A stretch of 64,000 nucleotides of DNA from Rhodocollybia butyracea (GCA_015501585.1 JADNRY010000120.1:1-64000); one strand, 5' to 3'. Positions 45,745 through 59,668 are shown, numbered from the stretch's first letter. Made by a program: numbers and translations. Notes: generated by a model from the sequence alone, not told the origin.

Positions 45745-48700
45745 TTACCGAATATATTGAAGTTGACCATTTTCAACCCCGATGTTTGTAGCAAGGTTAA
45801 TCTGAGCTGGCAGCCATCGACCGTTGTACAATAGCTCCGCTCTGGAAAATAGTTAGTCTACTGGGAAGTATAGTGAGTGGTGATAAGGGAGACTACATAC
45901 CTCAACTCCGATCCATCTACGAGGCAGAGATTCCTTGCAGCCGAAACAAAACCTCCTCGACTGCCCCATTGAAACTTTCCATTAACGGCACTTAAGCATC
46001 GGTCTAGGTCAAAAGCAACATTTTTGCCTTGATATCTGACGGCCAAAAATTGTCCAATGAGGCGAGGATTCTCCACGGGAGGGTCAACTACAAAAATTCC
46101 AGTAAAAATAGACTCTAGAACAAGAACCAGCAGAAATTTAACGTACAGTGTAAGGGGCCTCTGGGAATTTCTTCCTTGGGAGCTTCGGCTGCCCCAGCGT
46201 TCACTCCTTGAACCGTGCTGAGGTCTTGAACTGCGCCGAGTAATTTGCTTTCTTCCTTCCTTCCTTCCATAGTGACAACTTTCCCACACAAAACACATCT
46301 TTCATTCAGCGATGGCTCCTGATACACCACGAACTGTATTTCTGAAGGCATCAGGAGTAAGCGTAACCTCCTCGCGGCGATATCCTTTACACTTATGGAC
46401 TGATGCTGTGGTAGAGCTCATTCCGAAGCGGTGAGGCAGGTGGACCGACAAGCTTGTGTCAAAAGCGGAGTCAAGGAAATCCCCATACGCCTCGGATATA
46501 TCTGACAAGGGCATATCGGACGCGAGGGACTTCCATATAAGCTCGCGTCGAGGCTGGCGGCTTGAAGACTCCCAGTCATTTTGTGGTGCTTGAGCGGACA
46601 ATTCAAGTGCTGAGCTTCGACTCTGATTGTGGCGACCTTCATCGTCGCTACCCAGATCGTTGTAAATCAAAATCAAAATCTGCGTCTGCCAAGCCCAAAT
46701 ATCGGTCAAGTTTCTCTCCTGGAAAGAAGGAAGTTAGTGTGAGCACTTATCTTGTAAGCCTTCCAAACTAAATAGCTCACTCCAGACTGTATGATTTGCC
46801 TCGGTAAAAATCTGAAAGATAATCGATTCGTCAACTAACCACCACAACAAAGTAGATAGGTCCTAACCTTCTTTATAAGCGAACTACATAGAATGATTTC
46901 CGAGTCGTGATCCGCAAACCCGCGCGCGCGTTCAAACCTATCAGTATCCACCATATTTGGCGTATAGCAAAGCACAATGTGCCCTAATTCATCTGAGAAT
47001 GTGTCGAAGTTCTGGTAGCACATTCAACAGTGAGTAGAGTAACTGCTAAGACTCAACAGACTAAGAACTTACTTCAATGTCAATCTGTGCCAAGCGAAGG
47101 CTTGAGGCTACTTTGGACAGGTGGGCGAGTGCAGACTGTTCATATCAAGAGTTCAAAGATTGTACTATCTCATTTCAAACCATAGCTATAGGCACGTACC
47201 ACAATGCCATGGACCTAAGAGCTTTTTTAAGTCAATATCCCAAGGAAACGTTGATGTCTAATGCTCACTGTTTTCAGACCCACGGTTGTGGTTTCTTTCT
47301 CTCCTTTCACTAACGCTGCCGCAAGCAGGCGACGAGTGTCTTTACTATGCGCTGGATATGTGTTTGTAAGCTTGAGATGCGGCGAAAAGATAGGTGGACA
47401 GATATACCTCTTTCGTAGACAATATAATGTGAATCGGTTCGGGTATTGGACTTTGCGGAAGGGGAAATTCCTATGATGTTGAGGTGATGGCCGTTTCTAC
47501 CACACTATATAAGCTATGAAAGCAACTACCAATCTGTAGTAGCTACGTACACTAGTCCCCTTGAAAATTCAAGTGTTTTTGAGAACAACTACAATCACAA
47601 GCATCAACACAAGAGGATCTTCACTCGAAGATGATGTTTATAGCTCACCTGTTTTGCCCCAGGGCCCTCGAATGTCTGAACGAACACGGATATCGACTCG
47701 TCGGATCCCTCTTTCTTCGCAGTGACTGCACTGTTGAACGTCCAGTTTTTTCTTGAGCGAACAACTTTCCAATTGTGAAGTTTATGTCTAGGGTACTTTT
47801 CGTCGTTGAATACTTCAGCGCACCGTGGGCGTTCGAGAGTTATAGTACTCACTATGGAAACCTTGCCAGTATCAGAATCCCGATCTTTTTCGGCTAATAA
47901 ATGAGACGACTAGAGGCGATTTGGGGGCACGAGTAAGATAACTTACTTTCCGATGCATGAGCAATGTTTGTAAATTGACCGCCGTATATGGCGAAACCTT
48001 GTGCGCCGGTGAAGAATGCTTGATTTGATGCAGGTTGCCTTTGACTCAGCTGAGGCGACGTAACATTGTCATCCTAAGAGAGGCAAGAGTTACAATGGCA
48101 ATACACTGCGCACAACTGAGAGTTGGTATACTCACTACAGGATCGTTACCGGGCTCTGATTGCTGATCTTCTTCGGCTTCAGCTGTAACAATAATAACAA
48201 ATGAGAACAGGAGGGACAAGGATGGGATAGCTTACTATCAGCTTCGGTTATGGGAAAGAACGTTGGATTTGACGCATGCAGCGTTGCTGAAGACGAGTAA
48301 TCAGGATCGTTGCTGGGCTCACACTTCTGATCTTCTTCAAGTGTAACGATAACACATAAGAACAGCAGGCATAAGAACGGGATAACTTACTATCGGCTTC
48401 GGATATGGGCATGAGTGTTGGATTTGACGCATGCAGCATTGCTGAGTACGAGTGATCAGGATCATTTCGGGGCTCAAATTCCTGATCTTCTCGAGCTGTA
48501 ACGATAATAAATAAGAACAGCAGGGAAAGAACGGGATAACTTACCATCAGCTTTGATTATGGGCAAGAGTATTGGATTCGACGCATGCAGCATTGCTGAA
48601 GACGAGGAATCAATTTGGCTCAAGGGCCGTATAACATCGTTATCCTAGTAGAGAAAAAAGTTGGAAATAACAGACGCGCTCGACAGCAGAAAGTCGACTT

Positions 48701-48858
48701 ACAGAAGTTGTCAGAGTCGCAGTCTTTCTTGGACTGGGATACAGAAATAACCTAGCCAAGATTCCGATAGTCCAGGTTGACAGCGGATGTAAGAGTAAAG
48801 CAAAGATGTGGAGAACATGAGAAAGATGTGAGACGTATAAGAAATGGATCGTGGACAT
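45745..48858 (-). CDS. Kinase-like protein fused to a cyanovirin-N (CVNH) domain, one frameshift
   Basis: Minus strand from the ATG at 48858. A hydrophobic start (MSTIHFLYVSHLSHVLHIFA) comes first, then four similar exons (48120-48640), then GAQGFAIYGGQFTNIAHAS, a motif at the head of many agaricomycete accessory proteins. The kinase-like part follows: NWTFNSAVTAKKEGSDESIS, LNIIGISPSAK and SHYIVYERG, SALAHLSKVASSLRLAQIDI, then RRELIWKSLASDMPLSDISE and HKCKGYRREEVTLTPDAF, ending NERCVLCGKVV. HRD and DFG are not apparent, so it is probably a pseudokinase. The last exons encode FDLDRCLSAVNGKFQWG, FVSAARNLCLVDGSELR and NGRWLPAQINLATNIG, a CVNH sugar-binding fold. An extra base at 46332-46333 shifts the frame before VVYQEPSLNERCVLC and would cut off the CVNH part. 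Exons near 47200-47500 are less certain. Confidence 0.65.
48120..48640 (-). repeat. Tandem duplicated exon-intron units
   Basis: Four units of about 120-145 bases are in tandem. Each holds an exon with (A/T)xLHASNPxxxPIxEAD on the minus strand and a following intron starting gtaag(c/t)tatccc. The coding and intronic parts are both duplicated, so the array arose by recombination at DNA level. Confidence 0.75.
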
Positions 48859-50409
48859 GGTGAATATTTTTGGGTCGATAGCGGATGTCAGAGAAAAGCA
48901 GAGACGTCAAAGACGCAATAAAAAGGCTCGGAGTGATCAGTACTGGCATCGCCTTTTCCATGAGCACATTAAATCTAGGCAACGTGTATGTGGCCAAATA
49001 TTCTTGTTCCATAATGATAGGCGATTAAACAACAGTCAGCAAGTCTTTATCCCACGTACGCGCAGCCGTAAGTCTACAGCTTTCTTAGGCAGGGTGCTAT
49101 ATCTATAGCAAGCACTCGCCCATCGGGACCAGCCGCAGCTTCAAATTGAAGAGCGCGGCTTAAGCGCTCAAGCGTCGATGTCGATCATCGATCGTCCCTT
49201 GACGTCACCAATCTGCCTGTTGCTTTCGCTGTCTCTCTACTACGACCAAGTATGTTAGCGATGATTCATCCTTCAAACCAAATGCTTTCCCAGACTTAAG
49301 GCCTTAAGGCCTTACGGTGCCGGGACCATCGGGAACTCCGACAGTTGTTACCATCGACGTACGCCTGTCGTGGACAAGCGATTACATCGTGGAAGGCAAA
49401 CTCCTACTTTCAGGAGAACATGACCTGCGCGTTGTGACTCGGAACCAAGCCGGGGCTTTCCTCGAGGACTACATCTGACAAAACTTCCACAAACCCGCGA
49501 AAATCGCTGGTTTATTGTCTCATCTCCACGGATGTTGATGGTGAAGATCTTGGGCCGTTATTACAGGAGTGAGTAGTGATTCATGAATGCATGATCGGAA
49601 TGGCGAAATCAAAGCCAGTACGTCGCTAGGAAGGAGTCCTGTTGGATCCATTCTCGTCCTCAGTCATGCAATGGTGAGCTTGCTATTTCGAGGCGTGCTT
49701 TTTTCCCTGTATGTTATGGTACATTCAACCACTCGTAACAGTCAAAAACGTACCAGTAATGACGAGGAGAAGCCTACAGCGGCGGAGGTTCATCAAGTAT
49801 GCCGGGAAAGTCTTTAACTGTCACAGTCTGCCTGTCCTGGGGCTCTATATTGGCCAGGAAGATGAGAGTACGAACCAAGTTGTGGAAGGAGGAAACCCGA
49901 CACGGTCCGATGCAGCCGGGAAATGCCGCATTGTACAATAACTAATCACCGAAACGTTTATAGCTGAGCTCGCCTGTAATGCCTTTGTTTTTGTACGATA
50001 CATTCATTTTAGTATTCCGAGTCTCGATATAATTCCTTAACCATACAAGATTGAGTCAAGGTGGATTGGATCAAGTAGTATTTCTTCATTCTAGAAATAA
50101 GAACTAGTCTGCTAAACACTCAACCACTTAGAGAATCGTTTACTCAAATTCTAACTGCTCACACGAAACGTTGGCCCACAACTCTATACCACCGAACATC
50201 TCAACTACATTTTTATAATCTGTTTATAATAGGCTTTCAATACCAATAGCCGGTGGCCTCGGTATATACCGCTTTGACTTTCCTCCAAATACATTTATAC
50301 AACGTTTATAAGCCTAGTAAGTAGCATAATTCTTATTTGATTAGTAAACATACTGGGAGTATAAATTTGCAAGTGAACGTCCAGAGCAAAACACTTTCTA
50401 TCCAAAGAA
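48859..50409. other. Intergenic with coding-like remnants
   Basis: At 49318-49480 a plus frame reads GPSGTPTVVTIDVRLSWTSD and ends in AGAFLEDYI before a stop. At 49711-49941 another reads HSLPVLGLYIGQEDESTNQV. Both look like former exons, but I cannot name a family or join them. 49940-50400 is AT-rich and probably holds the promoter of the old yellow enzyme gene. Confidence 0.35.
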
Positions 50410-51691
<1,282 letters not shown>

Positions 51692-51765
51692 CCTGTACCT
51701 GCGAACATTATTTAGAATTAGACGCTCTGTCATTGCCAATCGAAAACCAACTTTCGAATCGCATA

Positions 51766-52883
51766 CTAGCCATGGATTGCACTAGCCCATAAATCTTTTA
51801 CAGCGCCCCAGTACCTCTCTGGATATTTCCTGGCGTGGGCAACATGCGGTGTATCCTCAAACACTTCAATTTTCACCTTTAGGTTCCTCCGCTTTGCTTC
51901 ATCCACATGCCGCCGGACATCTTCTACTAGAACAAGTTCGTCCTTCCTTGAACACATATATATTCTCGGTGTAGTCTTGTTCATCCAAGGAAGGATGCCG
52001 TCTCCATCATCTCCATTCAAAAGTGCCGATTTCAGTTCGTCAAAGAACGGCCGGGCCCTGAGTAATCTGCGATTGATGGCATGTAGCCCATATAATAAAG
52101 TGACCATGAATATCATGGGGATACGCAGCAAGACGTTGGGGATGGAGGCAGTGAATGACCGAAGCGCCACATTGAGTGATGAAACCCCTGGGGAGGAATC
52201 AAGGATCAGTGCAGATACAATGCGTTGGGGTGTTCCGTTCCTGAGGCTTCCTCTTGAGCGAAGAAGAGTGCCTAATGTGTACATCTGCATTCCGCCGCCT
52301 GAAACGATATGATTGCATTTTTTTTAGCAAAGAACTGATAATCAGTTGCATGGTTCTCACCATTTGAGAAGCTGTGAGCAAGTATTCGCGCAGTTTTGTT
52401 CCCATGGTCTTCGAGAAGCTTTGCAACCGGGATGAGGTTGTTCATCTATGCGCAAAGTCTTACTATTTAGTACATGCGCTGACGGCAGGGCAGCGACTTA
52501 CCTTTGTTGTATGAAATGAGAAAAAGAATTCCGGAGGACATTGTACAAGAATCTGGGTTGCATGAGGATACATCTCTTCGTACACATTCATGTACTTTAT
52601 GAGATGTGGAAGCTTAGCACCCACTATGAAATTTGATAAGTACTGATTACTAGTTAGTGTACTCTCTTAGAGCCGGGACATACTCCATCCAAATATCAGA
52701 ATAAAACTAATAGGAGAGGATGAGTTGCATTTGAGACGTTGAATAAAGCTTTGGCACGTACTTGGGATCATTTGAGTGGTCGGGTTTGGGGATAGAGCTG
52801 GAAAAGCCAAATGAAGATCCGTTGCGAAGATATATGCCTTTCCCAATGGGAACGGGGACCGAAGAAACTTTAGACTGATGCAT
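51766..52883 (-). CDS. DUF829/TMEM53-like alpha/beta hydrolase
   Basis: Minus strand from the ATG at 52883: MHQSKVSSVPVPIGKGIYLR and a short N-terminal exon; then LPHLIKYMNVYEEMYPHATQ, the ILAHSFSNGG nucleophile elbow (Ser in H-S-F-S-N), LDSSPG, and a long exon ending with RIYMCSRKDELVLVEDVRRH and VEVFEDTPHVAHARKYPERY (E-V-F or similar) with the last histidine of the triad before WGAVKDLW. This order (H-S-x-S, D-S-x-P-G, S..D..V, H-x-x-H) is that of the DUF829 family, which includes TMEM53 and fungal PaxU-like proteins. Its substrate is unknown; relatives sit at nuclear or ER membranes or in secondary-metabolite clusters. The 3' end converges on the old yellow enzyme gene. Confidence 0.8.
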
Positions 52884-54635
52884 GGACAAGAAATTTGCCC
52901 TCTTCAGCTGGTAAAGGTGGAGGTTCGAATGAAAGGTCCGAGGTCCGTAGTAAACGGAGCGGTCAGCCGGACCTCGTCACGGTCACATGATTGGCGGTTA
53001 CTTGATGGTCTGCTACAACATAGCGTATGCGAGAATCCACCGCGTACCTAAACATATAGCTACTAGTTCCTGCCCTAGGCATCGGAACTTGTCCACTTGG
53101 TTCCGAGACTCGAGTGTCTGCAAGTATATGCGTCGAGACACACTAAGTAGATTTCACCCCACGAACAATTGAAAATTGAATTAAAACAAACTGTTTCCCT
53201 GATTTGACTGGTGATACTCAAGCGCACTTATGCAGAGTCCCAGATCAGTCGCGGCCGGTGAGAGTTTCCATTAGCCGCATGATACCGTCATTCGCAGCTG
53301 GAAGGACTTCGGACAGAATCTGTTTGTACTCACTACTCTCAGAATGCTTGGTTATATCTGGTATCGTACTAGATTATGAACCTAAGCTTATCTTGTGAGC
53401 TTTCTCTCCGTCTTCCAAACGTTTAGAAAATTCAAAATACTCGACATTCAATATTACGAGTCCTGAATGTAATGAAGGCTCGTCCTTATGGCCGGTTTCG
53501 CGTGGGAATTTATCCGAATTAGGCTTCCTTTTGTCTAAATCGGGTTGACCCAATAAGGAGATTAGTTTCGATATATTTGGGATGTCAAAGCATTTGCCAT
53601 GTGACCTCGGGTTGGCTCATCTCCTCCACGTTCAGATTCCTACCAAATTCCAGCTTCTCGATATTCCACTTTGTTTCTTGTTTTCTTGTTTACCTTTTAT
53701 GTGCTACTTGAAGTGCAACTTTCTATCCGTGCATATGCAGTTCAGGGATTTGTGGTTTCTTTGTTCTTTTGCTGCAATATTGGTGAGTTGAACTACAAGT
53801 TTACAGCGATATCCATCTATATCCAGAAGGACTAAGGCATGAAACCTCCTTTGCATACTGCTGCTTTTGCTGATATTTCATTCTTCTCTTCACTTGTGCT
53901 AAACACCGTCTCTGTTCCAGTCTGCGGCATGGATTCGTGGTTTGATGCATGTGTGTGATGTTCTTTCGCCACACGGCGTTTATCTCCTATTTGAGACTCC
54001 GCTCTTTACCTCCTCGGTATTTCAATGTCTTCAGTGTGAGCTTTCATTTGCCCTCTGTTTCCTTCACCGTATTTATTGCTTTTATCAGTAGCACCTTTGT
54101 CTTCTATTACCCTGCTTGTTTTTGGTTCCATCCCTTGCATACAACATGCTAACTATTATGCATCTTCAAATCTTGACTTCAGTCAAGTGTACAATTTTTC
54201 GGACCAGAGCGGATGACAGCAGATCGTGCCAACATTTTCATTTTTACATGCTCTGGTCCAGCCTGGCCATCTGGACTTTTGACTGGGTCTTATCCATCGT
54301 TGTTGCCAAGTGCTCAGAAAATTGTGATCCTATGCCCAGCTGCAGGTTGCAGGACTCAAACCTGCCACGCGCTTGCGCGATGGCCTGCACTCGCAAGTTT
54401 TCGAAGGTAGTAAAACCGATGGATGTTCCGGATACGGATACTTAAATCATTGATCTATTGAGTAAACGGCCTTTCCGAGTCAAAAACTGGTCAGTAACCA
54501 GTTCATGCAAGGCCAGAAAGAAATAGAAGGATAGGTATCTTCGCCCTTTTGATTTATCAAGTTTCCTATCTTATCTGGGGACTTAAGGCTCACAGCCACA
54601 AGCCCGGTCAACTATGGTATGTAGCCAAGGCCCCA
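52884..54635. other. Long intergenic stretch, nothing recognised
   Basis: Only short or very hydrophobic T/F-rich frames appear (for example 53582-54152), as expected from AT-rich non-coding DNA. No motif is seen. Confidence 0.4.
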
Positions 54636-55310
54636 CAAGCGTTTACCGGCGATCATGCTATCTTTGATTTTCCGACTCGGGCATCTATAAAAGTCTTCTA
54701 CTTACTCACTACGTGCCTCACGGGTCAATCCTGGCAATAGCGTTGATGATCTCGTCCCAGCTGTGGCGGATATGTCGCTAGCGCAGTGGACTCTCAGACT
54801 CAGAAGCATCCGCCTTTTCTTAACGAGGATAAAAGCGGGTTGTTAGCTCCGTTAAGTGAACTTAGGCAGCGCACAGGCGCTTCGGCTCCGCCCCAGTTTG
54901 AAGATGAATTTTCGGGAGATGGTGGAGGAGAGGCACGGCTAACACTGACACCGACTAGTCGAATCTTGAGGATCCATTCAAATACGAGGAGACTGATGAA
55001 GAAAATAAAGTAACCTTGACCGTTGGATTTCTACTTTATCTTATCCAATGTTACGCTGCTTTCCAACGCAAATTTCGTCGGGAAGTTGAAGCGCCTCCTG
55101 CATTCCTTCAGTGTTTGCAGAGACTCCAAACTCGAAATTCAGTCGCTGGACGCGCGTGTGGGATACAATTGACAGACATGGTGACAGAACAGAACGAATT
55201 CAACGAACGTCGAAGTTCTATGTGGGCGGCAGCCGTATGCGTAACGCAAGCCGGTACATAAGTCACGGGAATCGAGTCAACGGACAGTAAACGGACATAT
55301 GAATACGGAA
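54636..55310 (+). repeat. Dispersed repeat R, copy 1
   Basis: 54636-54800 resembles 57270-57430: tttaccggcgatcatgctat, then ctggcaatag and tcgtcccagctgtggcggat. In both copies a frame reads INPGNS-D-LVP-VAD-SLAQ, so the repeat was once coding. 54890-55310 resembles 63260-63445 and the last bases of the window (ggagatgg..., acactgacaccgactag, aatacggaac). It is a fragmentary mobile or pseudogene family. Confidence 0.55.
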
Positions 55311-55525
55311 CCGAGTTCTCCGCCAGCTAAAGTTGACAATTCTACATCTCATCTCTGCTGACTGGCAAGACGCGTCGTCATTATAATAATATGCATACTT
55401 ATGTAGATTATATGGACATTGCACGGAGAGATTATGAAAAATCGACGAGTAATGGGAAATACTCCGTATAAAAATCGAGTTTTATTTCCAAGGTTCTACA
55501 ATTCGACCACATATCTTGCATTATC

Positions 55526-56954
55526 ATGTCTTTCTGGAAACCTGCACCTACACCCCCCACAAAACTTGGTGTTCTTCGAGCACTCTCACCCAATGCGGGG
55601 GTACATGTCTCCCCTTTTTGTCTGGGCGCAATGAGCATTGGAGATAAATGGACCCATATGATGGGTTCTATGGATAAAGAAGCGAGTTTCAAGCTCCTCG
55701 ATGCCTACTTTGATATGGGAGGAAATTTCATCGACACGGCTAATGGATATCAGGATGAGTCTTCGGAAGAGTTCATTGGTGAATGGATGGAAAAACGAGG
55801 CATTAGAGACCAGCTCGTTATTGCTACGAAGGTATGTCTTTTAGTTTTGGCTATCTTACATCTGGCGATCCCTGATCTCACCATACTAACAGTACACGAC
55901 AAACTTCAAACGCGGTGACAATTCAATCGTGCAAAAGGCCAACTACACCGGAAATAACGTTAAATCGATGCACATTAGCGTGGAGGCTAGTTTGAAAAAG
56001 CTCCGTACCGGTTACATAGATCTATTTTATGTGCATTGGTGGGACTACGAAACCTCGATCAAAGAGGTTATGGATGGCTTGCACTCGCTCGTAATGCAGG
56101 GTAAAGTCCTTTACCTCGTGAGTAACGTGTTACTCAGCACATCATATTCCTAACATTGTAGTTAGGGAATTTCCGATACTCCCGCATGGGTCGTGGCTCA
56201 AGCTAATGAGTACGCTCGACTCACTGGTAAAACCCCGTTCTCGGTTTACCAGGGGCTGTGGAACGTCCTTGACCGGTCCTTCGAACGCGAAATCATTCCT
56301 ATGGCCCGTTCGCAAGGTATTTCAATATAAAAAGCTCTATTTGAAGCTGGCTGAATATTGCTCATAAGGTTTGGCCTTGGCACCTTGGGGTGTTTTAGGC
56401 GGAGGGAAATTCCGTACCGATGCAGATGAGCAGCAGCGCAAGGAGAGCGGGGAGAATGGAAGGACGACATTGGGAGATTGGCAAAGAAGCGAAACGGAGG
56501 TAAAAGTGTCCCATGCCCTTGAGAAAGTTGCTGGTGAGGTTGGATTAGGTGATAACATCGGTGCCGGTAAGCCCCACAGCCCTTTACATCTTGTGCTTTG
56601 TACATTTCTAATTTTTAATCATCGTCTAGTTGCGATCGCATACGTGATGCAAAAGACCCCCTATGTATTTCCTATCATAGGAGGACGAAAAGTTTCCCAT
56701 CTTCAAGCAAACATACAGGCGCTGAATATCTCGCTCAATGAGAAGCAGATCCAATACTTGGAGAGCGTGATTCCCTTTGATCCAGGCTTCCCTTATAATT
56801 TCTTTGTATGTATATCTTTCTGTGAAACGGGTGATTACAGTCCTTACTTACATTCTTTCATTAGGGGAATGGGAACAAGCCACTTCCTCAGATGCTGAAC
56901 GCAATGGTGTATGAGAAAGTCCCTTCGACTCAGCCTATCCAGCACGCGCAGTGA
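55526..56954 (+). CDS. Aldo/keto reductase, aryl-alcohol dehydrogenase type
   Basis: The start [20 protein letters not shown] is followed by [15 protein letters not shown]. The catalytic set of the family is present: Asp and Tyr in [20 protein letters not shown], Lys in QLVIATK, and His in [10 protein letters not shown]. Later exons give [19 protein letters not shown] (after an intron near 56118-56162), [37 protein letters not shown], and [20 protein letters not shown]. The protein ends after a last intron with [20 protein letters not shown]. This is the layout of fungal aryl-alcohol dehydrogenases (AAD), NADPH-dependent enzymes that interconvert aromatic aldehydes and alcohols during lignin and aromatics metabolism. 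All exons appear intact. The substrate is inferred from the family. Confidence 0.9.
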
Positions 56955-57269
56955 CATAGTAGTAAGTACAGATATATCAAAGCTGGATCTATCAATCCAA
57001 ATTAGGCAATCATACACACATACTTAACCTTTGAACAAGCTGATCATCATCCATGAAGCTTCGTCTGTCGTACAGTTAGTTTTTGTGTCTGTAAGAGAGC
57101 GGGAGAGCGCAGGCTCGCCCGGTTTGAAAGCATCCTCTCGAGCGTAATAGATACGAATGTTCGGGATAAGGTAGGATCCCCAGGAACAAGACGAAGACGA
57201 CAGAGCGTACTTCTGTAGTACACAATATCCCATACGTGGTTAGTTCGCAGCCATAAGACAACTGGTAAC
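56955..57269. other. Intergenic, nothing recognised
   Basis: Short minus-strand frames only, with no motif. Confidence 0.4.
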
Positions 57270-57480
57270 CTACACGCGTTTACCGGCGATCATGCTATTC
57301 TTGATTTTCCGATTTTCTACTCAACTACATACGCTCCCATGGATCAATCCCGGCAATAGTGCCGATAAGCTCGTCCCGACTGTGGCGGATGTGTCCCTAG
57401 CGCAGTTCTCGGACTCGGATGCATCTATACCTCGTCAGCTAGGAGAAAAGCGGTATGTCAGCCCCGTCAAGAGAAAAGGC
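57270..57480 (+). repeat. Dispersed repeat R, copy 2
   Basis: See copy 1 at 54636. The shared part ends near 57430 with ggactcggatgcatc. It lies just in front of the Kre9-like gene and may be part of its promoter region. Confidence 0.5.
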
Positions 57481-57635
57481 AGCGCAGAGGCGGCGTGTCG
57501 GCTCCGCTCTGAGCTAGTCCGAAAATTAAAGAATAACATTTTATTAGCTATAAAAAGGGTCAGGCCTTCGTCTGTTATCGTCATTCTAGAACCTGTACCT
57601 GCAGTTTCAGAGACATTTTCTTCATCTTCTTCATC

Positions 57636-58250
57636 ATGTTCTCGACTTTTGTAATCCCATCTCTTCTTTTCTCGTTGGCCCAAGCCTCTCCGATGCTCTT
57701 ATCTCGAACCGTATTTGACCCACCAGTCACAAGCCCCAATGCTTCAACTGTATGGACCGTTGGCGAGACAGTTACCGCTACTTGGTGTGTTTTTTCTGGG
57801 TATCGCCCCGAGTGCTGCCTAAAGTCCTTTATTCAAAGGGATACTTCGAGTCTTCCCCCGGCTAATGAGATTCCAAATGTTTTTGGAGAACTCACCTTGG
57901 GCTTCGATCCCGTAGGTACTGATTCGGAAAATCCCATTCTTAGTATGTGTTACCGTCTTACTATCTAAAACTGCTTGCTGATCACAGCTCATGGCAGGTT
58001 TGGCTTCGGGCTTTTTGCTCAGTGCTGGGAATGTCAGCTTCGTTGTTCCCTCTGTTGAGACCAGGAATGATTACCTCGTCATCTGTAAGTTTCTTGTTGA
58101 CTCCAGGTCTGGAAAACATTACTTACAATTGGTACAAAGTGTTTGGCGACAGTGGTGAGTAGCATATCCACAACCTGACGAGATCTACACACTGAACACT
58201 CTTCTTTAGGTAACACCAGCCCAACCTTCACAATCGAGGGAACAGACTGA
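57636..58250 (+). CDS. Secreted Kre9/Knh1-domain wall protein
   Basis: The signal peptide is MFSTFVIPSLLFSLAQA. After it the reading frame gives DPPVTSPNASTVWTVGETVT and, across an intron, ATWDTSSLPPANEIPN, ELTLGFDPVGTDSENPIL, then LASGFLLSAGNVSFVVPSVE and NDYLVILFGDSGNTSPTFTI, ending at TGA 58250. Four introns splice in phase. The pattern 'P--G----W-vG-t--V-W', 'L-lG' and 'G-v-v-VP----d-Y-v-lfGdSGN-Sp-F-I' is the Ser-Thr-rich Kre9/Knh1 domain of extracellular fungal proteins linked to cell-wall glucan. At about 140 residues it is a single domain without GPI-tail sequence. Most likely secreted; precise role unknown. Confidence 0.85.
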
Positions 58251-59660
58251 TCCTATTCTGCCCGATTTCTCTTACCTCTGGCTTGTAGAGTATTTCTATG
58301 TATATACGATGTATTCTTTACTTTGTAGGCTGATATCTCGCTTTATCTTCATAATGGTTTATGTTATGGATTGAGTGTGAATGTGAGCAAAGCCTCTCCT
58401 GATACAATCTTATCTCAATGTTCTTCGACCTTGACTTAATATCACTTCAACATATGCAGCCTGTCGGCCCTTCTATTGCGTTATCCACCTGCCCAGGTTC
58501 ACTTTGGATACACGCCTCGGTCTGCTTCTTCGGCCACCTTGGGATCCATATGTGCATCCAAACAATCGTAAGTACAGTAGCACCGATAACTCGATTGGTC
58601 AGTCCAAGATCATTTTCAAAGCGACGAGTAAAGTCCCCTCTACACCAAGGGAAAGTAGGATCCCGAGACCTTGTATAGCCTGTGGAAGTAGGCTAGGCTT
58701 TACCGCACCGATGGACTGAAAGACCTGACGACAAGAAGTAAGCAGAATTTCTAAAGAAGTAGAACTACAGCTTAGTTTTGTAAATTCAGTGGAGGGGGAG
58801 GTGCAGATTTGATAGAGAAGGAGGCCCGAAAGTGCGAGAAGATATTCAAGAGGACGAACAAAAGCCACGTTCGAACTATGCCTTAGTCGTGGAAACGCAG
58901 CCGCTGATCGAGGCGGAGATGCCATACGTAGAAGATGAGGTGGCCCACAAGTGCGAGAATAGATATATGCTGTAGGAAAACAGACCCACCAAGATTGGTC
59001 CTTCAAGTTGCTCAGAGCTATCAACAGGTCAGGACTAGCTACGTCATTCAGACCATGAGAAGTATGGAAGTTCAAGGAGGTGATTATTATACACTTGGCT
59101 CAGCAGTGGAAGATATCGATGGGCCTGTTTTCGTCGGCCCTAGAGGGGGGCGAGCTTGGGATTGAACATTGCTATAAAACTATACAGAGGACTGCGTCGT
59201 TGAACGTTGAATCCCCGGCACACAGTAGCTTGGTGGAACCAGTAGAGCCGAGCACGAGGGCACTAGCAGTGAAGTACTGGTGCATTCGGCTATTAGTGCG
59301 AGAAAATCGAGCCCGAAGAATTGAGTTGACTTGTCCAGTAGTAGTTTGGAAGCACAAAGGCATAAGTCGGCTTTTATGCATTCCAATGAGTAAAGTCTGG
59401 AAATCCTGGAATTCTCCTGGGACGGTAAATCCGTGCAAACTTATTACAAGTGTGGATATACAAATTGACTCGCGACAAACGTGTCAGTCTCCAAAAGCCT
59501 GCCTGCCGAGGATCAGCAATATCAGCACTAATCACAAACGTCCATCAGCGAATCAGATTGTTTCAAGAATCTTACTCCAGGGAGTTGCTCCAGTCTCCAT
59601 ATGGCAAGGGTCAAAACTTTTCAAGTTTCAACGGATCTTGCGTGATACGAGAGCAAAAAA
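58251..59660. other. No gene supported
   Basis: Several frames overlap on both strands (58599-59075 minus, 59080-59853 plus), none with recognisable domains, proper intron context or composition. It may hide a decayed membrane-protein gene, but I cannot support one. Confidence 0.35.
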
Positions 59661-59668
59661 AGAGCTCT

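Noticed and set aside
53582..54152. Membrane-protein exons
   Set aside because: Hydrophobic frames arise from T-rich non-coding DNA; there is no conserved pattern or splice context.
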